Source: Desulfovibrio sp. Dsv1 | GTDB lineage: Bacteria > Desulfobacterota > Desulfovibrionia > Desulfovibrionales > Desulfovibrionaceae | Direction of reading: 5' to 3' | Length of the DNA: 24,376 nt | Assembly (NCBI GenBank): GCA_000403945.1 | Contig: APFI01000057.1 | Span: 1-24,376, forward strand | In this document: piece after piece, positions 6,993 to 13,952 of the stretch | How positions within the stretch are numbered: position 1 is the first letter of the stretch | How the letters are laid out: each line of letters starts with the position of its first letter | Position numbers and translations under genes: made by a program | Notes under the pieces: generated by a model | The model's input: the letters and a program-made list of their open reading frames with translations, nothing else | Told to the model about the DNA's origin: nothing | The model's database searches: none

Positions 6993-7988
6993 TCAGCCCA
7001 GACGCAGGACGTGTCCGCATATGCCCTTTGGCAAGCCGCCGCGCAAATGCCCGTTGATAAAATCGCGCACAGACATATCCTTGCGGTTTTGCGGACGCAC
7101 AAGGGAAAGCCGGTACCAGCGGTCAGAGCATGCCACGCTCAATCCATGGTCGGCATGCAGCACGTCGCCGGGGTTTGCGCCGTTGACGCTCTCCTTCACT
7201 TCGCCGGGCGCAAGCAAAAGCTGCAACGCAGCAGCTTCACCCGTCAGGGCAAAGGCGGCGTGCGCGCCGGGCCAAGGCGTCACGCCCCGGATGCGGGCAT
7301 GCACTTCCGCCGCCGGACGTTCCCAGTCTATATAGCCGTCTTCCTTGCTGATCTTGGCCGCGTAGCTGGCGCGGCTTTCGTCCTGTTCCCGCGCCACAGC
7401 CCGTCCATCCAGCAGATCATTCAGCACGCGGACCAGCAGAGCAGCGCCCAGACGTGACAGGACGTCGTGCAGGCTGCCCGCCGTATGCTCGCCAATGGGA
7501 AAAGCCTCGTCGGCATAAACCGGCCCGGCGTCCAAACGGCTGGCCACACGCATGATGGCGACACCACTTTGCGCATCCGGCCCCCAATTTTCCATAATAG
7601 CGCGCTGAATGGGCGCGGCGCCGCGATAACGCGGCAAAAGCGAAGCATGCACGTTGATCGGAACCAGACGCGGCGCGGCCAACACGGTGTCCGGCAATAT
7701 CAGGCCATACGCGGCCACGACCAGCACGTCGGGCTGCAAGGCGGCCAGTTCGACCTGAGCCTCAGCATTTTTCAGACTCTGCGGCTGCAGCACCGGCAGT
7801 CCCAATTCCTGTGCCAGTCGCTTGACCGGAGAGGGCGTCAGCTTATGGCCGCGTCCGGATGGACGGTCCGGCTGGGTATAGACCGCAACGATCTCGCCGC
7901 GCGGCCATTGCACAAGCGCCTTGAGGATCACCGCCGCGAAATTCGGCGTACCCATGAAGACTAGTCGGCATTTTTGCGCTTGAGCCAT
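6993..7988 (-). CDS. fmt: Methionyl-tRNA formyltransferase
   Basis: Fmt moves a formyl group from 10-formyltetrahydrofolate to the methionine on initiator tRNA, giving the fMet used to start translation. The 331 residues show the N-terminal formyltransferase fold from RLVFMGTPNFA (8-18). The catalytic signature INVHASLLPRYRGAAPI (111-127) includes Asn112 and His114, and Asp153 in RLDAGPV is the third catalytic residue by alignment with the E. coli enzyme. The C-terminal tRNA-binding OB domain runs from about residue 215. Length is close to the usual 310-330. The start at 7988 lies 28 bases inside the end of def, with AAGGT before it. A later Met12 would remove the first conserved strand. Pairing with def is functional, because Def removes the formyl group that Fmt adds. 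Confidence 0.97.
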   Translation of the reverse strand: MAQAQKCRLVFMGTPNFAAVILKALVQWPRGEIVAVYTQPDRPSGRGHKLTPSPVKRLAQELGLPVLQPQSLKNAEAQVELAALQPDVLVVAAYGLILPDTVLAAPRLVPINVHASLLPRYRGAAPIQRAIMENWGPDAQSGVAIMRVASRLDAGPVYADEAFPIGEHTAGSLHDVLSRLGAALLVRVLNDLLDGRAVAREQDESRASYAAKISKEDGYIDWERPAAEVHARIRGVTPWPGAHAAFALTGEAAALQLLLAPGEVKESVNGANPGDVLHADHGLSVACSDRWYRLSLVRPQNRKDMSVRDFINGHLRGGLPKGICGHVLRLG

Positions 7989-8479
7989 TTTTTTACCTTA
8001 CTGTCATACAGCGTGCGCCGCAGGCGACTGATCCTGTCGATGAACAACACGCCGTCCAGATGGTCGGCCTCGTGCTGGACGACAATGGCCGGAAAGCCTT
8101 CCAGCTCTTCTGCAATGCTGTTCCCGTCAAGGTTCACTGCCTTGAGCAGGACGCGGCTCTTGCGGATCACGTCCGCGCGGTAATTCAGGGGTACGGACAG
8201 GCAGCCCTCCAACTCGCTGATCACATCCTCGCCAAAAAGCTCCAGAACGGGATTGATCAGCACGCGAGGCCGCTTTTCCCCATCCTTACCCGATGGGTCC
8301 ATAACCAGCATACGGATATTGCGGCCCACCTGCGGCGCGGCCAAGCCCACTCCGGGCGCGGCGTACATGGTTTCCAGCATGTCGGCGGCCAGATGGCGGA
8401 TCTCGTCCGTCACTTCCGCCACAGACCCACACGGCTGCTTCAGACACGGATCGGGATAGGTCACAATATCCAGAATCAT
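7961..8479 (-). CDS. def: Peptide deformylase
   Basis: Def is the metalloenzyme that removes the N-formyl group from new proteins. From the chosen start it has 172 residues and all three family motifs: GVGLAAPQVG (43-52), EGCLSVP (91-97) with metal ligand Cys93, and QHEADH (135-140) with metal ligands His136 and His140 and catalytic Glu137. I chose the ATG at 8479 because the protein then begins MILDIVTYPDP, as is standard, with AGGAG about ten bases upstream. An ATG at 8497, overlapping the aspS stop as ATGA, would add six residues. The gene follows aspS and overlaps fmt by 28 bases, so aspS, def and fmt are probably translated from one message. Confidence 0.97.
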   Translation of the reverse strand: MILDIVTYPDPCLKQPCGSVAEVTDEIRHLAADMLETMYAAPGVGLAAPQVGRNIRMLVMDPSGKDGEKRPRVLINPVLELFGEDVISELEGCLSVPLNYRADVIRKSRVLLKAVNLDGNSIAEELEGFPAIVVQHEADHLDGVLFIDRISRLRRTLYDSKVKKWLKRKNAD

Positions 8480-8493
8480 GCTTGCGCTTCTCC

Positions 8494-10353
8494 TCATGCC
8501 TGAATCGCGCCGACGCCCGATTTGGCATCGCTTTCCTTGGCAGGCTGCTCACGCAGGCGCAGGCCCAATTCACGCAGTTGCCTAGCCTCTACCGGGGACG
8601 GGGCCCCGGTCAGCAGGCATGTGGCCTTCTGGGTCTTTGGGAAGGCAATGACGTCGCGGATGCTGGACGCCCCGGCCAGCAGCATAACCAGACGATCCAA
8701 ACCAAAAGCCAAGCCGCCGTGCGGCGGAGCGCCTTGCTCCAGCGCCTGAATCAAAAAGCCGAACTGCGCTTCCGCCTGCTCCGGCATAAAGCCCAGAGCT
8801 TCAAACATCCGCCGCTGCACGTTGCTGGAATGGATGCGAATAGAGCCGCCGCCCACTTCATTGCCGTTGAGCACCATGTCGTAGGCACGGGCGCGGGCCT
8901 TGGCCGGATCGCTTTTCATCAGTTCCAGATGGCCGGGTGCGGGCGATGTAAAGGGATGGTGACAGGCCACATAGCGTTTTTCCTCCTGGTCGTACTCATA
9001 GAGGGGAAAATCCGTGACCCAGAGAAAGTTGAAGCTGTCTTCCGGGATAAGCTTGAGCTGCCCGGCCAGATGCACGCGCAAATTGCCCAGGGCCGCGTTG
9101 ACCATGTCCGGCTCCCCGGCCTGGAAAAAGACGATGTCGCCCACCTGAAGATCCAGAGCATCCGCAATGCCCCTGCGTTCCTTGTCGGACAAAAACTTGG
9201 CGATGGGCGACTGCCATTCGTCGGCCTTGATTTTGATCCAGGCCAAGCCCTGCGCCCCGTAAATCCTCACAAATTCGGTAAGGACGTCGATTTCCTTGCG
9301 GGTCATGGATTCGCCGCCCGGCACCTTCATGCCCTTGACCAGTCTAGCCTGGGCGAAAAGCTTAAAGCCCGAAACGCGCACAATATCGGTGATATCCTTG
9401 AGTTCCAGATCAAAACGCGTATCCGGTTTGTCCACGCCGTAGCGCTCCATAGCTTCATCCCAGCGCATGCGCGGGAACGGCAGGCTGAGCTCCCTGCCCA
9501 TGACTTCCGTAAAGACCCGGGCAATGAGGCCTTCGGCCATAGACATGACCTTTTTCTCGTCCACAAAGCTCATTTCAATATCCACTTGGGTGAACTCGGG
9601 CTGGCGGTCGGCACGCAAATCCTCGTCGCGGAAACAGCGCACTATCTGAAAATAGCGATCCAAGCCGGAAACCATCAGCATCTGCTTGAAAAGCTGCGGG
9701 GACTGCGGCAGGGCGTAAAATTCGCCGGAGTTCAAACGGCTAGGGACCAGAAAATCGCGCGCACCCTCGGGCGTGGACTTGGTCAGCACCGGAGTTTCCA
9801 CTTCTACAAAGCCGCCCTCGTCCAGATAACGGCGGATGGTCTGGGCCACCTTGTGCCGCAGGCGCAGATTTTCCTGCATGCGCGGACGGCGCAGGTCCAG
9901 ATAACGCCAAGCCAGCCGCAAGTTCTCGCCCGCGTCGCAACGATCCTCAATGGGAAAAGGCGGCGTCTTGGAGGTGTTCAGCAGCTTCCACTCATGGACC
10001 ACCACCTCGATTCCACCGGTGACCATGGCGCTGTTGACCATGCCCTCGGGCCGGGGACGCACCCTGCCCTTGACGGCCAGTACATATTCGGAACGCAGAA
10101 TATGTGCGTTTTCATGGGCCGCCGGGGCGATATCCGGGCTGAAAACCACCTGTGTCAAGCCGTCGCGGTCGCGCAGATCCACAAAAATCAGGCCGCCGTG
10201 ATCGCGACGGTACTGCACCCAGCCCATCAGGCAGACCTCGGCCGTGTCGTCGACCAAGGTCAGTTGGCCGCAGGTGTGACTGCGCTGCCAGTCGCCCAAG
10301 TCTTCAATGAATTTCTGATGTTCCTGCTGTATGCCCTGCGTTCGCTCAGTCAT
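8494..10353 (-). CDS. aspS: Aspartyl-tRNA synthetase (bacterial type, probably aspartate/asparagine-tRNA)
   Basis: The enzyme charges tRNA with aspartate. The 619-residue length and domain order are those of bacterial AspRS: N-terminal anticodon-binding OB fold (about 30-130), class II catalytic core with a GAD insertion (about 300-430), and a C-terminal extension. Motif 2 is seen as FRDEDLRADRQPEFTQVD and motif 3 as GLAFGLDRLVMLL. In the OB fold, RRDHGG (49-54) and RPEG (101-104) carry His52 and Gly104. These match the residues known from non-discriminating AspRS (His31 and Gly82 in Pseudomonas aeruginosa) rather than the Leu and Lys of the E. coli type. The enzyme may therefore also load Asp onto tRNA-Asn for the GatCAB route. 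The start overlaps the hisS end by 8 bases. Only a weak ribosome site (GGGAA) is seen, so translation may be coupled. Confidence 0.96.
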   Translation of the reverse strand: MTERTQGIQQEHQKFIEDLGDWQRSHTCGQLTLVDDTAEVCLMGWVQYRRDHGGLIFVDLRDRDGLTQVVFSPDIAPAAHENAHILRSEYVLAVKGRVRPRPEGMVNSAMVTGGIEVVVHEWKLLNTSKTPPFPIEDRCDAGENLRLAWRYLDLRRPRMQENLRLRHKVAQTIRRYLDEGGFVEVETPVLTKSTPEGARDFLVPSRLNSGEFYALPQSPQLFKQMLMVSGLDRYFQIVRCFRDEDLRADRQPEFTQVDIEMSFVDEKKVMSMAEGLIARVFTEVMGRELSLPFPRMRWDEAMERYGVDKPDTRFDLELKDITDIVRVSGFKLFAQARLVKGMKVPGGESMTRKEIDVLTEFVRIYGAQGLAWIKIKADEWQSPIAKFLSDKERRGIADALDLQVGDIVFFQAGEPDMVNAALGNLRVHLAGQLKLIPEDSFNFLWVTDFPLYEYDQEEKRYVACHHPFTSPAPGHLELMKSDPAKARARAYDMVLNGNEVGGGSIRIHSSNVQRRMFEALGFMPEQAEAQFGFLIQALEQGAPPHGGLAFGLDRLVMLLAGASSIRDVIAFPKTQKATCLLTGAPSPVEARQLRELGLRLREQPAKESDAKSGVGAIQA

Positions 10354-11602
10354 TGGCTGTTCCCGCTTGCAGATAAAGGATTGCGTCGACCTGCGGCAGG
10401 CTGCTCTGTTCGCCGCTGTCCAGATGTTTGATGCTCACGCCGCCTCGGGACGCTTCATCCGGTCCGATAATCAGGCAAAAGCGCGCGCCGGATTTACCCG
10501 CCTGACGCATCAGGCTTTTGAAGCCGCCCGTGCTGAAATTCATTTTTCCGCGCAGCCCGGCTGCGCGCAGTTTCTGGGCCAGAGCAAAGGCCTGCGCCCG
10601 ACCGGCCTCCTCCATACCCAACATATAAAAATCGGGGCGCTGTTCCGCGCCATCGCCCAGAAGCAGGGCCAAGCGTTCCATGCCGCAGGCAAAGCCCACG
10701 CCGGGCACATCCGGCCCACCCAAGCTCTTGATCAGACCGTCATACCGGCCGCCGCCAGCCACCGCCGATTGTGCGCCAACGCTCCCGCTTACCACCTCAA
10801 AGGTAGTCCGGCAATAGTAGTCCAGCCCGCGCACCAGACGGTGATCCAATTCCAGCGGCAGATTTTCGGCGCGCAGCATGGCCAGCACGGTTTCAAAATG
10901 TGCCCTGCACTCGGGACAATTGTAATCCAGCAGTCTAGGCGCATTGTCGGTCAGGGAGCGACAGCCAGGCTGTTTGCAGTCCAGCACGCGCAGCGGATTG
11001 CTCTCCACGCGACGGGTGCAGTCCAAGCAAAACGCATTGCGGTCTATCCCTCGCAGATACTCCAGCAAGGCTTCCTTGAAGCGCGGACGACATTCCGCGC
11101 AGCCTAGGGAGTTAAGCTTGAAGACCAGTTTCCCAAGACCCAAGGCACGTAGAAAACGCATCAGCATGATGATCAGTTCTGCGTCGGCCAGAGGGCTTTG
11201 CGAACCCAGACATTCACAGTTGACTTGGTGGAACTGGCGCATGCGGCCCTTCTGAGGCCGCTCGTAACGGAACATGGGGCCGATGGTAAACAGGCGGCTG
11301 ACCGGATCGCAGTTGGCCAGACCCGCCCCGATATAGGCGCGCATGACTCCGGCCGTGGCTTCGGGACGCAAGGTCAGGGAACGACCCTTGCGGTCCGGGA
11401 AGGTGTACATCTCTTTCTGCACCACATCTGTTTCTTCACCAATGGAGCGCTGGAAAAGTTCGGTAAACTCCAAGAGCGGCGTGCGCAATTCCACAAAACC
11501 GTAGCGACCGAAAATATCCCGGGCGCAGTTTTCCATATGGGTGAAATTGTTGCTCTGGGGCGGAAACATGTCCGCAAAACCCTTGATGCGTGCAATACTC
11601 AT
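10346..11602 (-). CDS. hisS: Histidyl-tRNA synthetase
   Basis: The enzyme attaches histidine to tRNA-His. The 418 residues include class II motif 2 (GPMFRYERPQKGRMRQFHQ, 108-126), the histidine-binding loop LVRGLDYY (256-263), GGGRYDGL (283-290), and motif 3 at GVGFACGMERLALLL (301-315). A C-terminal anticodon domain follows. The stretch between the motifs is cysteine-rich: Cys168/171, Cys192/195, Cys209/214 and Cys229/232. This arrangement is familiar from many bacterial HisRS and could bind zinc. The start has AGGGGAC at good spacing. The gene heads the hisS-aspS-def-fmt group and is preceded by a 135-base gap holding a candidate promoter. Confidence 0.97.
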   Translation of the reverse strand: MSIARIKGFADMFPPQSNNFTHMENCARDIFGRYGFVELRTPLLEFTELFQRSIGEETDVVQKEMYTFPDRKGRSLTLRPEATAGVMRAYIGAGLANCDPVSRLFTIGPMFRYERPQKGRMRQFHQVNCECLGSQSPLADAELIIMLMRFLRALGLGKLVFKLNSLGCAECRPRFKEALLEYLRGIDRNAFCLDCTRRVESNPLRVLDCKQPGCRSLTDNAPRLLDYNCPECRAHFETVLAMLRAENLPLELDHRLVRGLDYYCRTTFEVVSGSVGAQSAVAGGGRYDGLIKSLGGPDVPGVGFACGMERLALLLGDGAEQRPDFYMLGMEEAGRAQAFALAQKLRAAGLRGKMNFSTGGFKSLMRQAGKSGARFCLIIGPDEASRGGVSIKHLDSGEQSSLPQVDAILYLQAGTAND

Positions 11603-11643
11603 ACTGTCCCCTGCTGATATCTGTCGACCCTTGAAGTCGTACC

Positions 11644-11672
11644 CCTCTATCTTGTCGGCGCGGCGGCGTCAA
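11644..11672 (-). promoter_or_regulatory. Candidate promoter for hisS-aspS-def-fmt
   Basis: On the minus strand TTGACG (five of six bases) is followed after 17 bases by TAGAGG (three of six). It lies about 40 bases before the hisS start, in the only sizeable gap between purF and fmt. The -10 element is weak. An imperfect hairpin just after the purF stop (11709-11737) is not a convincing terminator. Confidence 0.3.
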
Positions 11673-11737
11673 GGGCGGCGTAGCGCCGGAAGAACCATGC
11701 GAGAGAAAGGGACACTTTTGAAAAAATGTAAAAGGTC

Positions 11738-13138
11738 CTATCTGGTGCCGCAGGCCCCCTCCAGCCTATACTTCCCGCACTCGTCGCAGGACACGGGATA
11801 CTCACCGGTGAAACAGGCCAAGCAATAGCTGTCCGAATGCATGACCGAGCGCAACAGGCCGTCAATGCTCAGATAGTGCAGGGAATCCACATCCAAGCGG
11901 CTGACGATCTCCGGCAGACTGCATTGGGCCGCGATAAGTTCGCCGCGCAAGGAAAAATCAATGCCGTAATGACAGGGATATTTGACCGGCGGACAGGAAA
12001 TACGAATATGCACTTCCTTGGCGCCCAGTTCCCGTAATTTTTTCACGCGGGTGATCATGGTGGTACCTCGCACGATGGAGTCGTCCACAATGCATATCTT
12101 CTTGCCCTCGATCATGGCCCGCACCGGATTAATCTTCACCCGCACGCCGAAGCTGCGCATGCTCTGGGTGGGCTGGATGAAGGTCCGCCCTACATAATGG
12201 TTACGTATCATGGCGTGTTCATAGGGCAACTCCGCACACTGGGCGAAACCCACGGCCGAGTATACCCCCGAATCCGGGAACGGCAGCACAAAATCCACGT
12301 CCGGCGTGGATTCATGGGCCAGTTGCCAGCCCATCTGTTTGCGGCAGAGATAGACCTGTTCGTTGAAAACATAGGAATCGGGCCGGGCAAAATACACCAG
12401 TTCAAAAATGCACTGGCGCGGTTTTTCGGGCAGCGGCCCGCGCAACTGCTCACTGCGCATGCCTTCAGCGTCCGCAATGACCATCTCGCCAGGCTCCACC
12501 GAGCGTTCGTACTCGGCTTCCAGCAGGTCGAACGCGCAGGTTTCGGAGGCAAAGACCGGTCTGCCGTCCAGACGACCAAGAGCCAAGGGATGGAAACCGA
12601 AAGGATCACGCACGGCGACCATGGTCGAACCGGCCAGCACCAGCAGACAGTAAGCTCCACGCACCCGGGAACAGGCTTCGCGCACGGCCCCGGGAAGATT
12701 ATGCCGGCGCAGGGCCCGCACCAGCAGATGCACGAAAACTTCCGTGTCATTGCTCGTGGAAAAGATGGCTCCCTCATTTTCCAGCTCTTCGCGCAATTCT
12801 CCGGCATTGACCAGATTGCCGTTGTGAGCTAGGGCGATGTCCTGACCTTTGTAATGAGCCAAGAAAGGTTGGGCGTTGCAACTGGAGGAACGACCCGTGG
12901 TGGAATAGCGCACGTGGGCCACGGCAATGCGGCCGGTGAGGGCGCGCAAGCTGTTTTCCGTAAAAATATCGGGCACCAGACCCATACCCTTGTATTCATG
13001 CACACCGTCCGTATCCTGGGTGACGATGCCCGCGCTTTCCTGGCCCCGGTGCTGCTGGGCATACAGACCGAAATACGCCAGACGGGCCGCATCCTCATGC
13101 TCATAAATGCCGAAAAGGCCACATTCGTGCCTAATCAT
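11738..13138 (-). CDS. purF: Amidophosphoribosyltransferase (PurF), iron-sulfur type
   Basis: PurF makes phosphoribosylamine from PRPP and glutamine, the committed step of purine synthesis. The 466 residues contain a glutaminase domain with the N-terminal nucleophile Cys6, exposed after removal of a five-residue propeptide, and AQQHRGQESAGI (27-38). The phosphoribosyltransferase domain has the PRPP loop VDDSIVRGTT (351-360). Cys243, Cys389, Cys439 and Cys442 line up with the four [4Fe-4S] ligands of the B. subtilis enzyme (236, 382, 437, 440), so this is the oxygen-sensitive iron-sulfur class, fitting an anaerobe. A CDEC pair plus Cys463 at the C terminus is extra. The gene begins 4 bases after the TPR lipoprotein stop codon, with only a weak ribosome site, so it probably belongs to the gyrA transcript and relies on coupling. 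Confidence 0.97.
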   Translation of the reverse strand: MIRHECGLFGIYEHEDAARLAYFGLYAQQHRGQESAGIVTQDTDGVHEYKGMGLVPDIFTENSLRALTGRIAVAHVRYSTTGRSSSCNAQPFLAHYKGQDIALAHNGNLVNAGELREELENEGAIFSTSNDTEVFVHLLVRALRRHNLPGAVREACSRVRGAYCLLVLAGSTMVAVRDPFGFHPLALGRLDGRPVFASETCAFDLLEAEYERSVEPGEMVIADAEGMRSEQLRGPLPEKPRQCIFELVYFARPDSYVFNEQVYLCRKQMGWQLAHESTPDVDFVLPFPDSGVYSAVGFAQCAELPYEHAMIRNHYVGRTFIQPTQSMRSFGVRVKINPVRAMIEGKKICIVDDSIVRGTTMITRVKKLRELGAKEVHIRISCPPVKYPCHYGIDFSLRGELIAAQCSLPEIVSRLDVDSLHYLSIDGLLRSVMHSDSYCLACFTGEYPVSCDECGKYRLEGACGTR

Positions 13139-13142
13139 ATTT

Positions 13143-13952
13143 TTATTTCGCCTGTTTCTTCAGTTTATTGCGCAAATGCGCAATGCGATTATCCACGACC
13201 GACGGATTGGGATATTCATCGCGCGCCAGTTTAAATTGTTTCATGGCTTCCATGCCCAAGCCCAGTTGTTCCAAGGCATCGCCCAGCAGATAACCGCTCA
13301 GGCCCCGCAAGTTATTGTCCGGCCCGCTGTCCAGAATCTGCTGGCAGAGGTCCGCTACTTCCTGCCAGCGTTCGCGGGCCATATTCTGATCCGCCAGATC
13401 ATACATACACATGATCTTGTCATGATCCGGAAGGGGCAGGGCCAGACATTGCTGCAGGGTTTCCTCACCGGCCTCAAAACGCCGTTGGCTGAACTGCGCA
13501 GACGCCAGATGGCGGTAGCCTTCCACAGTCTCCTGCGGCGTCAGGTCCGCCAGACCGGTATAGGCGCTCCAGGCGTCCGCCGCCCTGTCATAACGCCGCA
13601 GGTTCTCATTGAGACGGCCCATACGCTCCAGAACTAGTTTGACGCGCTCGTCGTCGTCCGCATACTCCGCCAGCATGACTTCCAAGTACTCCAGGGTGGC
13701 GCGCTCTTCCGGATTGGCGGAATTGACCACGGTAAGCAGTTGCTGCCAAGCCTCCCAGCGTTTGTCCGGGTTCTGTTCTTCACGCAGATAGCGTTCCAGC
13801 AGACGCTCGGCCAAGGGCCAGTTGCGCTCGGCCACCGCCATGCGCGCCGCGCTAAGGTCGTCCGCCAGCAACGCGTTCTGCCCGCAGGCGACGGTCAGAC
13901 ATGCCCAGAGGACCAGCGCCAACGACAGGAAACTGAATGAAATGCTAGGCAT
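13143..13952 (-). CDS. TPR-repeat lipoprotein or exported protein
   Basis: From the ATG at 13952 the product has 269 residues. It begins with a hydrophobic signal (MPSISFSFLSLALVLWACL) and then VAC-GQN, where Cys23 (or Cys18) could be a lipidated cysteine. Neither matches the ideal lipobox fully. The remainder is helical and repetitive, with tetratricopeptide-like units such as AVAERNWPLAERLLERYLRE, RYDRAADAWSAYTGL and RRFEAGEETLQQCL, ending in a short basic tail. Such proteins usually act as scaffolds in the envelope. No enzyme activity is suggested. The start lies 8 bases inside the end of gyrA with AGGA at good spacing. I rejected an earlier in-frame start at 14093, which lies well inside gyrA. 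The partner is unknown. Confidence 0.8.
   Translation of the reverse strand: MPSISFSFLSLALVLWACLTVACGQNALLADDLSAARMAVAERNWPLAERLLERYLREEQNPDKRWEAWQQLLTVVNSANPEERATLEYLEVMLAEYADDDERVKLVLERMGRLNENLRRYDRAADAWSAYTGLADLTPQETVEGYRHLASAQFSQRRFEAGEETLQQCLALPLPDHDKIMCMYDLADQNMARERWQEVADLCQQILDSGPDNNLRGLSGYLLGDALEQLGLGMEAMKQFKLARDEYPNPSVVDNRIAHLRNKLKKQAK

Noticed and set aside
8482..10431. A very long open frame (649 codons) on the plus strand opposite aspS
   Set aside because: It is the mirror of a certain gene in GC-rich sequence, where the opposite strand often stays open. Its product has no recognisable domain and is rich in His, Gln and Ala as expected of antisense frames.
11805..11825. Partial parS-like sequence (GGTGAAACAGG) within purF
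   Set aside because: Only one half-site matches and it lies in conserved coding sequence (the CFTGEYP region), so protein constraint explains it.
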